DNA of 64,000 nucleotides from Calothrix sp. NIES-4105 (GTDB lineage: Bacteria; Cyanobacteriota; Cyanobacteriia; Cyanobacteriales; Nostocaceae). This document shows positions 25,054-40,000 of the stretch, piece after piece. The stretch spans positions 1 to 64,000 of the forward strand of contig NZ_AP018294.1 of the NCBI RefSeq assembly GCF_002368415.1. The letters run 5' to 3'. How positions within the stretch are numbered: position 1 is the first letter of the stretch; every line of letters starts with the position of its first letter. The position numbers were made by a program, and so were the translations under genes. Below the pieces are notes generated by a model that was given only the letters and a program-made list of their open reading frames with translations, was not told the origin of the DNA and made no database searches.

Positions 25054-28000
25054 TTAGGCGTATCTTGCCGTGAGAGAGGATACTGCTACTAGCGCTACTA
25101 GGATAGCGGTTGTTTGCAATATATAGTCGCTTATTGTAGTGCCTACAGGAGAAGCTTGGAAGGCTGGAGCAGGTATAAATTCAGGCTCCGCACCTTCCCT
25201 CCACTTTTTGAGTTGGCTTCTTCGCTTACCAGCTTTTACAGCACTAAGAGCAATTACTGCATCATAAAGGTGTGTTCTAGGAGTATAGAAAAGTACACCC
25301 TCATCATTGTAGTATATGAAAGGAGTATTAGCTGCCATACCCATCCCAATATTTGGTATTGCTTTCCACGTAGTATTCGGCATGTATGTTGGCTGTAAGG
25401 AATCTCTGTACCTTTTCATTGAATTAGTGGCTTTTTCCCGTCCGCTCTTTGTAAATGGTTTTATTTCCATGTAGTGATTCTTATCATAGTTCAAGATATC
25501 TGGACACAAAGCCTTGTTTTTACCTACCCCACATCCGATTGACGTGTTATCGCCAAAATAGATGTTGTCTCCCAAAAAATCTGGGTCGGTTGCGTATTGA
25601 TTTTCAATTACTAATTCTACTGCCTGCCCATATCTGGAACGTTCTACAGGGTCTTCAGATATAAATCCAGTTGGGTCTATTAAGTTTACAGGATTAGCAT
25701 GGGCATAAATATATTTATGTAGTGTTAGTGGTTCACCAAGACTACCCTCATAATCATCTCTTCTAGTAAACCTTCCTGTCTCAGCATTATAGTACCTCGC
25801 TCTTAGATAATAGTCACCTAAATTAGAGTCATACTGTTCCCCAGCAAACAAATATTTATTGTCTACACTGCCAGTGGAGTTCAGCAGTTCCCCAAACGCC
25901 TCATAGTTGTATGTACTAACAACGCTACCACGAGCATCAGTCAACACTCGCGTACTACCCAACCCATCGATGTGGTAGAAGGTATGATTGTTGTTCTGCT
26001 GTTGAGAAATCAGGTCGTTGCCATAGATATACTTGACTAACACCGTACCATTCTGAGAATACTCCTCCAACACTTGAGCAACAGGCAGCGCTTCATCAAT
26101 CAAATACCGCGTCTCAACACTATTGACTATTGATTTAACCCGAATTCCTTTATCGTTATACTGATATTGCATTTGCTGTTGAGTTGTACCACTAGCATCT
26201 TTAACAGCAGCGGCAATCAAACGATTCTCGTAGCCCCAAGTGTAATAAGTAGTAATACCATTTTCCGTCTTGGTTAAAGTATTACCTTGGTCATCATAAG
26301 TACGACTGGCAACAATCTGTTGGTTAACTTTTTCATTTAACAGACGGTCATTAGCATCGTATGTGTACTCCGTGACTGTTGTTACACCATTAATAATTTC
26401 TGTTTTAGTTTTGCGGTTGCCCGCTTTGTCGTAGTCGTAACCGTAGACGCGGTTGCCATTGGCTACATCGGTTATTTTCTCTTCTGTGAGACGATACAAG
26501 TTATCGTAAGTGTAATCAACAGTGCGCCCATTGTTTTCAACAACCTTCTTGCGATTGCCTGCCTTATCAAGTGTGTAGGTATGGCTGGAAAGGATGGTAT
26601 TACCCTTACGGTTTTCTAGGTACTTTAAGCGGTTTAAGTCGTCATAAGTACGAATTTCTTGGGTACCATTAGCTAAAGTGGTAAGCACCAGGTTACTAAC
26701 TGCATCGTAATCGTAGTCTGCTGTAACAACCCCATTCTCGATTACCTTATCAAGACGGTTGCGTACATCAAAGGTATAGTTGACTGTACCTGAAGCCGTT
26801 GTTACTGAAGTGCGATTGCTAGCTGCGTCGTAGGTGTAGCTAATGCTACGACTTACCCCTCCAATTGCATCTGTACGCCTTGTCTGTCTGTCGCGCACGT
26901 CATAATCATAATCATAGGTCGCGGTAACTTGATCATTGCTGCCCCTCATAGTAACGACATCCTGTAACCCTGTCAGCGTGTAAGTGTAATTAACCGATGA
27001 ACCGTCAACGAACAACTTTTGAGAAATACGGTTTTCTGGGTCATAGGTGTAGGTAATTGTTCGACCATTAAAGTCAGTGTAAGTCTTAAGATTGCCTACC
27101 GCATCGTAGGTCTGAGTTGCTCGTTGATTCATTGGTAGGATAGTCGCAGTACGGCGCCCTACTTTGTCATACTCGTACCGTGTTGTATGCTGTTCGGCAT
27201 CGGTTGCATAAATTAGGTTTCCAACTTCGTTGTAACTATAGGTTGTCCACCCTTGGAGAGCATTTTTTACCTCCATCAAGCGACCTAAATCGTCATAGCG
27301 GTACTCGGTGCGCTTACCCTCCTGGTCAACCATCGCAATGCCGCGACCAAGATTATCGTATTCCTTGGTTGTATAGGTCTTATCGTGAAACTCGGTCTTA
27401 ATTAATCTACCTAAGTCGTCATATATGTAAGTGGTAGTGTGGTTGAGTGCGTCAGTTTCTGCAATACGGTGTCCGGCTTTATCGTAAGTAAACTTTGTGC
27501 GCGGATTATCCGTCAGGTCATCAGGAGTTTTATCTGCGTAAATAATCTCAATTTGTCTTCCAGCTGCATCATAACGAAACTCGGTGCGATTGCCGCGCTC
27601 ATCGATTTGCGCTTTGACTAATCCATCATTGTAGTAAATAGTTTCCGTCTTGGGATTGTCCCAAAGTTCAGGTGAAAGATTCTGGTCATCTGGCGTATTG
27701 TCTGGATGTACTATATATCTTAAACGATCTACCTTATCATAAACAAAGCGTGTCTCTCGTCCTGCTTTATCGATAGTCGCAATCTTTCGCCCAGCAGCGT
27801 CGTAGCGATGAATTTCTCGCGGATTATCTCTTAAATCATTGGGCGTATTATCTGGGTAGATTGTTTCAATTAGTTCACTCCTATCGTTGTACTTGTACTC
27901 AGTACGACGGTTGAGCGCATCAATTACTGCTGTCTGGTATCCCAATACATCATATTCGTAGGTAGTTGTATAATTTTCTGCATCGGTCATTGTCTCCACA

Positions 28001-31000
28001 CGACCGTTGTTGTCATAAGTCCACGTTGTCAATAATTCCCATACCTGACCGCTTTCTTGAGTCACATACCGTTTTTCGGTTAGTTTGTCACCATTATTGT
28101 TGTAAGTGTACTCAGTGATATTATTTAATGCGTTGATAACTCGTCTAAGGTTTCCACGAGTATCGTAATCAAACTTTGTAAACTTACCGTTAGCATCTTT
28201 AACAGATTTGAGTTGACCTTTATCATCATAATCATAGGTCGTGACCTTACCCGCAGCATCTTTAGTTGTAAGAAGATTACCATTACCGTCATAACTATAG
28301 GTTGTTGCGCGTCCCAATGAGTCGGTCATTGTTAGTAATCGACTTTTATCACCGTAGGTATAGCGCGTTACGTTACCCAGTGGGTCTTCTTCTGTGAGCT
28401 TATTGCCCAAAGTATCGTAAGTGTACTTAATTGTTAGCCCATCGAGTCCAGAGCGGTCTGAAATAAATGTTTCTTCTAAAATATTATTATTGTCATTATA
28501 AACCCGCTTAGTTATTTGACCAAGAGCATCAATTTCAGTGAGAATGTTACCGCGTTCGTCATACTCATAAATTGTGGCACTCCCCAATTGGTCTAGTACA
28601 ACTTGCTTGGAGTTGTTGGGGTCGTACTGCATCTCAACAGGCTTACCGTTAACATCGTAGATGTACTTCAGGCGCCCGTCTTCCCCATACTCATTACGAA
28701 CACCAGTTCTACCAAGTGGGTCAATAATCTTATCAAGATAATGCTTGCGTTGGGTGTTATACTCCATGCGTGTTACATTACCTTCGCGGTCGGTAACGCT
28801 GATTAAATCCCCGTTAGTATCGTAGTCATATTTAATGAGCGTACCTTCTGGGTCTTTCACATTCTTTATTCGACCCATAGCATCGCGTTCAAAGGTGATT
28901 TTTTGACCTGTTGAACTGGTAATTGCCTCATCCGTGTAAGTTAGCTTATTACCATTCGTATCTGTAACTGTCAACAAATCACCCGTTACAGCATCAATTT
29001 CATACTTAACTCCTTCCTTGGTCGTTAAGGTATATCTGCCACCAAATAGCGGGTCTGCTGGGTTGTAGGGATTGCCTTGGAAACCATAGTATACGTTTGA
29101 GTCCAGACGCTTGGTAATAAAGCCACCTTGAACTGTGAGCGTGCTTGTTCCACCATTGTCTGCAACAAATTCTGGCTGGTAGAAGTATTTAGCAAAGTAG
29201 AGTAAAGAGTTACCATCAATTTTCTCTACCATCTTAGGCTTGAAGGTAAACGCTTCCCGCTTACCACCAGGTAATGTGATGTATACTTTCGTACCATCTT
29301 TGAAAGGTTTCTGCCTGCCAAGTAGTTGTTCTTCCTCACTTGGTTTACCAGCACCCGTCCGTAAATCAGTATCCCGGAACTCCATCCTCCAACCATAACC
29401 AAAGTCATCAGCAGTATTGGATGTAAGCGTATCGTAAGTACGAGTGAGGCTAATTGGGATACCAGTAACAGGGACAGTGAGGTCAGTAAAGCTTAACCTA
29501 AAGTTACCAAGTTTCAAATCACCTGCAACATCAACAGTTTGTTCAGCGTAAGAAATCTTACCACCATTATCGGCAACCTCTAACCGCACAATGTACGAGT
29601 CGTTTTGTAATAAAGAGGGGTCAAACTTTTCAACTAACAAACCATTAATAACAGTTGGATTGTCGTTACGCCATAATTCCTTAAACTCCCCTCCATCGAC
29701 TGGCGCCACCAGCAATCTGTAATAATCGATTTGACCGTCATCAGTAATAGTAGCCCTTATAGAAGTAGGCGCCTTCACAAAATCGCCATCATTAATACCA
29801 AGGAGCTTGAAGCTAACAGTCGGCGCCTCAACATCGGTTGGGTCAACAACCAATACATCAAAAGTTTCTTGTTTGGTGTTACCACTTGTATCAGTAGCAA
29901 TTGCCACAGCCTTCGTTGTACCAGCCTTAGATGCCTTGACTGTGACAATACCGTTTGCATCAAGTACTACTGGTGTACCATCTACGGTTAATCGCAAGCT
30001 TGCAACTTTGACATTATCAGTAGCGCGCGCTTGGAAGGTTATATCTTCACCCAAGTTAACGGTATCACTGAGCGCAATTAATCGAACTATTGGCGCCACA
30101 GTATCCCGTGCAACACTCAAATTAATTGTTTGGTTTGCACTACCACCATTACCATCATTAACAGTAACGATAACTTGATGTGGTGATTGAGTAGCATGTG
30201 TAGTATTAGGCGCCCATCTTAACCGACCTAGTGCATCAACTGTCATACCTTTACCCAAGGATATTGAGTCTAGGCTGTAAGTTAAGTTGTCACCATCTGC
30301 ATCTACTGCCTTAATATCGTAAGCGTAAGTACTACCAGGTGTCGCAGTAGTTGAAGCAGTGGAATTAATTACAGGGTTACTATTATTACGCGCGGTGAGA
30401 GTGAATCTTTGTGCGGCGCCTAATCCTCCTCTATCAACGGCGCCAACTACAATCTGATAAAGTCCTGCAATCGGGTTTTCCCAGGTTAATAAACCAGTGG
30501 TGGGGTTAATTTGGATATCAACACCTGCTGGTTTTGAGAGGATTTGATAAGTTAAGGTATCACCAGCATCTTTATCAGTGGCTATAACTTGGTAGCTATA
30601 AGGACTGCCAACGGTTGCAACAAATTTTGGTGTAGAGGTAATGGTTGGAGCATTGTTTATTGCTGTTGTACCCACCTCTATAGTAAAGGTTTGTGTCGAA
30701 GTGGCACCTTGACTATCGCGCGCTACCACTTCAACTGTGTGGGAACCAATTTGACTCGAAGTTGGTTTCCACTCTAATTTACCTAGAGCATCTATGGTCA
30801 TCCCAACTGGGCGCCGACCTAAGCTGTAGGTAAGTTCATCGTTCTCTACGTCAGTGGCAACAACATTGTAGGTATAAACTTGGTTTTGGGCAGCAATTGT
30901 TACAGGGGTAGAGACAATTGCTGGTGGTGTGTTAGTACCGCGTGCCGTGAGGGTGAATTCTTGACCAACGTAGGCGCCATACGCATCGGTAGCACGTACT

Positions 31001-34000
31001 AATACTGTATGTTCACCAATTTGTGTGGACTTGGGTTGCCATCTTAACGCGCCAGTAATAGCATCTATTACCATGCCTTCGGGCGCGCTATCAAGACTCC
31101 ATAACAACAAGTCGTTATCAGGGTCAACTGCTGTGAGATTATACTCGTATGTTCGTTCTAAATTGGTTACAAGATTGGGAGTTGAGGTAATAGTTGGTGC
31201 GTTATTTGGAGCAAAGTTTGTAACTAAGAGAGTAAAGCCTTGGTTAGTAATTAAAGTACCATCAGATACATTTAAACTGACAGTATAATTACCAAATTGT
31301 GCTGCGGTAGGTGTCCAGCTAATCACACCATCATTACTAATGTTCATGCCAGTTGGTTTGGTAGCCAAACTGTAGGTGAGAGCATCACCATCAACATCAC
31401 TTGCTTCAACTTTATAGAAGTAGGTGTTGCCCTGTCTTACAACAGTACGGGGAGTGGAGGTAATGTCAGGCGCAGTGTTTGGCACCGAGGCGCCAACTAC
31501 TACACTTACGAGTTGTAACGCTTCCCCACCTTTGCCATCAGTTACTTTGATGGTAAATTCTTGGTTCCCAAGCTGAGTACTGTTAGGAGTCCAAGACAAA
31601 ATACCTGTGTTGGCATTAATTATTACTCCGGTTGGGGCGCCTGATAGTAAAGAGTATGTTAAATTATCACCTTCTTTATCTTGCGCTGTGGCGGTGTAGC
31701 GGAAAGTTTTACCAACGCGAGGTACTACAAATTCTGGTACTGTTGAGGTGAAAACAGGGTCATTATTTGCAGGTAATACGTTACCAGAGAATGCTTGTAG
31801 GGCAACGCCACCATATCCATCTGATGCCCGCAAGATAACATTAAATGCTCCAACTTGATTTTGTTTAGGTGTCCATATTAATTTACCTGTTTCCCTATCA
31901 ACAACCATTCCGGATGGTGCCAGAGTCAGGTCATAGAAAACAGTGCTATCTGGGTCAGTTGCAAATCCTTGGTAAATTAATTTTTCTCCAACTGTTAGTA
32001 CTGATGTTGGGGGAGTACTTCTGAATACAGGGTTTTGGTTTGGTGGTGGTAAGATTTTATGCAAGCCAAATAAATGACTAAATGTTTCTCCACCATTGAC
32101 GGTGATTGTATCCACAAACCCACCAGTCCTTGGAGATGTTTGTGTATAGTTACTAGGAACTACTTGCCGGACTGTATAAGTACCAGGTAACAAGTTATCA
32201 AAAGTGTAATAATATCTACTTTCACCCAGTAATGAGCTACCACTATCGGGTTTTGTTAACTGCCACGGTTCATTACTATCAATGGCGCCGTTGTTATTTA
32301 AATCGAGATAGACGGTAATATTTTCTAGGAACGGTTCATTTGAATAGCGAGAATCCCAACCACCAAAGATGTCAACAAGCTCGTTTACATCTGTAATTTG
32401 AACTGCATCTGGGTCTACTCTTTTAAGTTGCTCTAAATTAGAACCACTACCAATACCAAAAGCTTTAAGATTAATACCACTTGCACGAATTTGTTCAACT
32501 ACGGTTTGGTCTAAACCGCCAAAACCATCAGACATGAAAATCAGGTTTGGATTACCAGGTAAGCTATCAAGAATACCCGACGCAGCTACTAATCCCGGTG
32601 TAAAGTCGGTACCACCACCTGGAGAGTTGATATTGAGAATTTCCTTAATATCTGCGACACCATTACCGTTTTTGTCAGCTTGTGGTGTTGTATAAAGTTG
32701 GGTTCCCGGTAAAGTTGGATCCATATCCAAGATATAAGCTTGAGTACTCCACAACACAACACCTATTTGAGCGCTATTACCTAACCCTAGAAGTGTTAAC
32801 TGTTCAGACAAAGCTATCGCTGTCGCCAATTCCATATCTAGGATAGAGTAGGAACCATTAGCAAAGCTTGCAAGGCTAGTTTTAGTCCAATCAACAGTGC
32901 GACTACCTGCACTACCAGATACATCAATTGCAAATACTACATTCGGGCTTGCGCCTTGCACTAATGTTGTATCGCGATAACCATTATTATTTACGTCTTC
33001 AAAAACGGCGCCTTGGATTTTGCCCAATCTATTGTAAATATCAACACTAAACGATTGAGTGTCACTACCACCTTTGCGGTCTGTAACTTCAACCTTAAAG
33101 TTGACTTTGCTACCAGCAGTGATATTACTTTCTGGTACCCACACGAGTTCACCTGTATCACCATTAATGAAGGCGCCATTCGGAGCATCAACTAAGCGAT
33201 AAATCAACGAATCATTATCTGGGTCAAGGCTGTTTAATTGGTACTGGTAAATCTTCTCGGCTAATCCAAATTTAGTTTCTGGATTACTGATAATAATTGG
33301 ATTATTATTATTTGGGTCGGGCAAGAGTTGAATATTAAAGTCTTGAGTAGTACTAGCACCAATAGAGTCCTTGGCTTCTAAGCGAACTTTGAAAAGCCCT
33401 TGTGAATTTGTGTCGTTGCTAGCATTTTCTCCAGTACCTGGTGTAATTACATCGCGCAGTAAATCACCATAGCGGTTGACTTTGAAGTTATAGTCAACTT
33501 TACTGGTGCTAGGGCCACCTTGAATTAATAAATAATATTCCCCTGTTTCTGGAACAATAAATTCCTTGTCATATCGCTGGTCGCTATCAAATAGCAGATT
33601 ACCTCCAGAACTAAACAGTTTCCAATCGTAGTTTTGAGGGTCACTACCAGGAGTTACTGAAGAAATGCTATCAAAGTAAAGGCGTTCATCTTTAATCGCT
33701 TGTAATTTGAAAAACTGGCTTTGTTGCCCATTACTTAAAGAACCAACCCTTGGTAAGCTGTAATTAATCTCCGGTGCTGCTAAAATATCCAATACTTGGA
33801 ACGAGTAGTTACTGTTAGTCGAAGCATTATTGCCAATAACTAAGTTGTAAAGCCCATTTTGAGTTAGGGTCAGGGGTGAACTATCATTCGACCACAGCAA
33901 ACTACTGTTGCTAAAAATGAGATTTCCATTTGGGTCATACAAACTTGCTTTAACATTTTGCCCATTCATGGCATTGAATAATAGTTTCTGACCCAGTACA

Positions 34001-37000
34001 CCTTCAAAGCTATAAATCTTGGTATTAAAGCCGCCGACAGTATCGGAAATAACACCACCAATTTCCAAGTAGTTGAGGTTGCTCGACTTCAAACTTGTAG
34101 GTAGTTCTATTAAGTTGAATTTGTAACCACCAGAACTACTGCTGTAGTAACCATAGGTTTGCAGCTTGTAGTTACCAGTTTGTTCTAGTAATACTGGGTC
34201 ACGGTCACTTCTGGTTTCTTGGTTGGTAAATGCAAAAGTACCGTCAGGATTACGTAGTCTTGACATAATTTGCCAGTTGCCTGGGTCTGACGTACCGCCA
34301 TCAAATAAAATTAGTGTGCCTGCAGTTGCGGTAAAGTCATAGTCAACTACCTGACCAGCATTCAAAGTACCGTTTTGTACAACCCCATTAGCAGTATTTG
34401 TCACGGGATTTGCAGTGATATCCGCAACAGAGAAGCTGTAGCTTACAGGGTTACTGCTGTTGCCAACTATTGCCAACGTATATAAGCCAGTAGTAGCGAG
34501 TGTGGCATTAAAATCAGGACTATTGGCAGCAGGATTTTTGATAATCTTGCCACTGGGGTCAATTAAAACCCAGTTAGCACCACTCCAAGATGTGGCAGCA
34601 AGGTCAAATCTTAAGGTTTGTCCTCTTGTGCCTGTAAATCTATAAAGGTCGGTTTCCGAGCCTGGATTAAGATTCCTGGTGATGGGAGTCGAGAGAGTAA
34701 TGACGGGTGTTGTCGCGCGGTCGCTGAGAATAAAGGTGTAATTACCAACATTTGCATTATCACCATCAATTTCCAGACTGTAAGTTCCCGTTTCTTTTAA
34801 ATTAAATGCTCCCCAGTCGCTGTTGGTATCCCTATTTAAAACTACATCTCCACTGGGAGCAATCAAACGTGCCTTAAGACTAGTGCTTCCAGCTATTGCA
34901 TCAAAATAAAGTTGTTGCCCAACTACACCGTTAAAGGTATATGTATCTTTCTCTCCGCGCTTAGTGATAGTACCACTAACCGTTTGGTTTAGTGTCAATG
35001 GTGTAGTAATGAATTGAGGAAAAGCAACATGAAGTGTATAGTTAGCAGCATTGCCATTACCTTTGACTGCCAACATATATTCGCCAGCAGTAGGCAATGC
35101 TAACTCACCGTCATTGTGCTGCCAATTTGATGTAATTAATTGTCCTCCTGGTCCATAAAGATACCAGTTGTCATTCGACTGTCCATTTTGAAAGTCAATG
35201 TAAATATACTGACCTTTATCAGCATTAAAGCGATATAAATCTGTTTCGCGACGATTAGTACCGAAATCACCTGTAATGTTTGTATCAAATGGCAGGGTAG
35301 AAACGTCTGCTTTGTCAAATAATCGGAAGCTATAGTTACCAGTCGCATCACCATCACCATTTATTTCTAAGCGATAGGCGCCCGTTTGTGTGAGAGTAAG
35401 TTGTTCAGAAGGAATTGGACTGCGGTCATTCTCTACCCTTGCAGAATAAAGTTCTTGACCATCAGGACTATACAACTTAACACTAAAATTAGGGACATTA
35501 CTATTTAACGCATCAAAGTAAAGTTGCTGACCAACAGTACCATTGAAGGTGTAGGTATCATTTTCACCCCTCAGAGTGATAGTGCCGTTTGTTATCTGAT
35601 TAAGTGTTAAAGGAGTGGTGACAAATTCGGGTGTAGCAATGTGGAACGTATAATTTGTATTACCATAAGTACCTCCTTGCATCACCAACATGTACTCACC
35701 TGTTGCTGTTAATGCTAGCTCGCTATCGGTATTTTGTTGGTTAGATGTAACGATTTTTCCTCCGGGACTATATAAATACCAAGAGTCGTAATAGCTACCG
35801 TTAATGTTGTCAATATAAAGATATTGCCCAGCAGTACCATTAAAGCGATAAATATCTGTTTCAAGACGATTGTTATCGAAACTGCCAGTATAAGTTGTAT
35901 TTAAGTTAATCGATGTAGCTGCGGCTCTATCCCAAACACGGAACTTATAGTTACCTGTTGTTTCACCGTTACCATCTACTATTAACTGATAAGTACCTGT
36001 TTCGGTGAGCGTTAAGTATTCAAATCCTCTATTACTTTGGGCACCCCAACTATCAATTTGTCTTCCAGAAGGAGCTAACAATTTCATTGTCAACCCGCTA
36101 ACAGTGCCGTCTAAGGCATCAAAGTAAAGTTGTTGACCAATAGCACCAGCAAAGGTGTAAGTGTCGTTTTCACCCCTCTTAGTGATAGTGCCGTTTGTTA
36201 TCTGATTAAGTGTTAAAGGAGTGGTGACAAATTCGGGTGTAGCGATATGGAATGTATAGTTTGTATTACTAGAAACACCTCCTTGCATCACCAACATGTA
36301 CTCACCTGTTGCTGTTAACGCTAGCTCGGTATCGGAATCTTGTCGGTTAGATGTAACAACTTGTCCTCCAGTACCGTATAAATACCACGTTTCGTAATAG
36401 CTACCGTTAATATTATCAATGTATAGATATTGCCCAGCAGTACCATTAAAGCGATAAATATCTGTTTCAAGACGATTGTTATCGAAACTGCCAGTATAAG
36501 TTGTATCAAAGTTAATCGATGTAGCTGCGGCTCTATCCCAAACACGGAACTTATAGTTACCTGTTGTTTCACCGTTACCATCTACTATTAACTGATAAGT
36601 ACCTGTTTCGGTGAGCGTTAAGTATTCAAATCCTCTATTACTTTGGGCACCCCAACTATCAATTTGTCTTCCAGAAGGAGCTAACAATTTCATTGTCAAC
36701 CCGCTAACAGTGCTGTCTAAGGCATCAAAGTAAAGTTGTTGACCAATAGCACCAGCAAAGGTGTAAGTGTCGTTTTCACCCCTCTTAGTGATAGTGCCGT
36801 TTGTTATCTGATTAAGTGTTAAAGGAGTGGTGACAAATTCGGGTGTAGCGATATGGAATGTATAGTTTGTATTACTAGAAACACCTCCTTGCATCACCAA
36901 CATGTACTCACCTGTTGCTGTTAACGCTAGCTCGGTATCGGAATCTTGTCGGTTAGATGTAACAACTTGTCCTCCAGTACCGTATAAATACCACGTTTCG

Positions 37001-40000
37001 TAATAGCTACCGTTAATATTATCAATGTATAGATATTGCCCAGCAGTACCATTAAAGCGATAAATATCTGTTTCAAGACGATTGTTATCGAAACTGCCAG
37101 TATAAGTTGTATCAAAGTTAATCGATGTAGCTGCGGCTCTATCCCAAACACGGAACTTATAGTTACCTGTTGTTTCACCGTTACCATCTACTATTAACTG
37201 ATAAGTACCTGTTTCGGTGAGCGTTAAGTATTCAAATCCTCTATTACTTTGGGCACCCCAACTATCAATTTGTTTTCCAGAAGGAGCCAGCAATTTCATG
37301 GTCAATCCGCCAACTGTACCATCTAGGGCATCAAAGTAAAGTTGCTGACCAATAGCACCAGCAAAGGTGTAAATATCATTTTCACCTCTCTTAGTGATAG
37401 TGCCGTTTGTTATCTGATTAAGTGTTAAAGGAGTGGTGACAAATTCGGGTGTAGCGATGTGGAATGTATAATTTGTATTACCAATACCGCCCCCTTGCAT
37501 CACCAACATGTACTCACCTGTTGCTGGTAAAGTCAACTCCGAGTCGTAAGACTGGCGATTATATACAACAACTTGCCCTCCAGGACCATACAAGTACCAC
37601 CAGTCATAATAGTTACCATCAATATTATCAATGTAGAGATATTGCCCAGCAGTACCATTAAAGCGATAAACGTCTGATTCTTGCTTGTTGCTACCAAAGT
37701 TTCCAGTAATATTAGAATTAAAACTTAGAGGTGTAGCATCTGGTTTGTTTGTTAACTGGAAACTTAGATTTGCGGTAGTAGCTTGATTATTAGAAAGTAG
37801 TAAATAATAGGTACTAGACTCGCTTATCGTCAGTCCATTGTCCGGACCACGGTCATCTTGGGCATTAATATTGAAGAGTTGGCGCCCGCTTGGACTAAAC
37901 ACTCTTAGCGAAACACCACTACCGCTTATACCATCGTAGAATAATTGCTGACCGATATTTGCATTGAACTTGCGAACGGTTGCTGCATTAGCTGAGAGCG
38001 AAATGCTATTGGTGGTATTAAAGCTAACATTGTTAGCTGTTTCTAAATCAATTATTTGATATCTATAATTGCCGTTGCCAGAAAGGCGCAAAGTATAAGT
38101 ACCAGTTCTAGTAAGCTGGTGAATACTACTAGAATCAGCGGAAGCATTGGTACTGAAAACTTGAGCATTATTTGGGTCAAGTAATTGAGCGCTAACTGCT
38201 CCTGAACCACCTTGAGTATCGAAGTAGATGAATGTACCTGCATTTGCAGTAAAGGTTTGATTAGTTGGAGTTGTGGTGCTAGTACCACTGTAAGTAATTC
38301 CCAAACCTGAATTTGTTAAAGTTGGAGGGGTAATGTCGTTAAGAAGAAAGCTATAGTTAACCGCATTGGCACTTAAATTACGTAATGCCAAGACATAAGT
38401 GTCTGTACTAGGCAGCACTACCTGGAAGTCATTACCCAAAGCTGTAGAACTTAAAATATTGTTGCCTGGTCCGTATAGCACCCAATCAGCACCAGATGCA
38501 CTAAGCAAGCTATCAAATTGTAGCCTTTGCCCTTTGATACCATTAATGTTATAAAGCCTGACTTCACGATTTGGCAGGCTACCATTAATTTGGTTTCCTA
38601 AATTAATCGTTTCTGCCTGTGTCGGTGTTGCAACTCTAAAGTTGTAACTACCAGTATTTTCACCAGAGGCATCGACTACTAAACGATAAGTACCACTTTC
38701 GAGTAAAGTAAATAATTCAAAGTCATTTGCAATATTGTGGTCATTGAGGTAGCGTACCAAACTTGGTCCAGTTTGAATGACTGTACCAGGAATACTGGAA
38801 ATAGCATCGAAATATAAACGCTGTCCTATCGTACCATCAAAAATGTAAACATCTTGTTCACCCTTAGAGCTAATACTACTGCTAATAAGATTAGGAGTAC
38901 TGTTACTACCCAATAAGAGTGGAGCGGTATTAGTATCTGGGGTGATAATACGGAATCTATAATCTACGGGACTATTACTATCACCTCGAATTACTAGTGT
39001 GTAGTTGTCATTCTTAGTTAAAGTTACCTCAAGGTCACTTGCCAAACTAGTGCTGCTAATAAGCTGATTTCCCGAATCGTAGATGAACCAGTTTGAAGAT
39101 GATGAATTCATCAACGAGTCAAAGTACAAACGCTGATTTGCTGTACCTATAAATTGGTAAGTGTGGGTTTCTAAACCTGGTTCGAGTTTGCCAGTTACAT
39201 CTGTATCTAGAGCAATTGCTGTAGAATTACCAAAATCAAGTAAGTTAAAGCTATAATTGCCCGTTGTTTCTGAGTTTCCATCAACTTCTAAACGGTATAC
39301 TCCATCTTCAGTTAGGGTAAATGGGCCAAAATCTTGGTCAGCAAGGTTGCGATTAATTAGTGTTATTCCAGTCGGACTGTATAAATAAGCTTGAATACTA
39401 CCAGCACTTTGAGGAACGCTAAATAATCTATCAAGATATAATCTTTGTCCCTTGTTTGCTGTAAAAGTATAAACATCTCGTTCACCCTTCTCTGAGATTG
39501 CACCACTAATTGTGTTTGAGTTATTATTATTACCCAATAAGAGTGAACCAGTATTAGTATCTGGGGTGATAATACGGAATCTATAATCTACGGGACTATT
39601 GTTATCACCTCGAATTACTAGTGTGTAGTTGTCATTCTTAGTTAAAGTTACCTCAAGGTCACTTGCCAAACTAGTGCTGCTAATAAGCTGATTTCCCGAA
39701 TCGTAGATGAACCAGTTTGAAGATGATGAATTCATCAACGAGTCAAAGTACAAACGCTGATTTGCTGTACCTATAAATTGGTAAGTGTGGGTTTCTAAAC
39801 CTGGTTCGAGTTTGCCAGTTACATCTGTATCTAGAGCAATTGCTGTAGAATTACCAAAATCAAGTAAGTTAAAGCTATAATTGCCCGTTGTTTCTGAGTT
39901 TCCATCAACTTCTAAACGGTATACTCCATCTTCAGTTAGGGTAAATGGGCCAAAATCTTGGTCAGCAAGGTTGCGATTAATTAGTGTTATTCCAGTCGGA

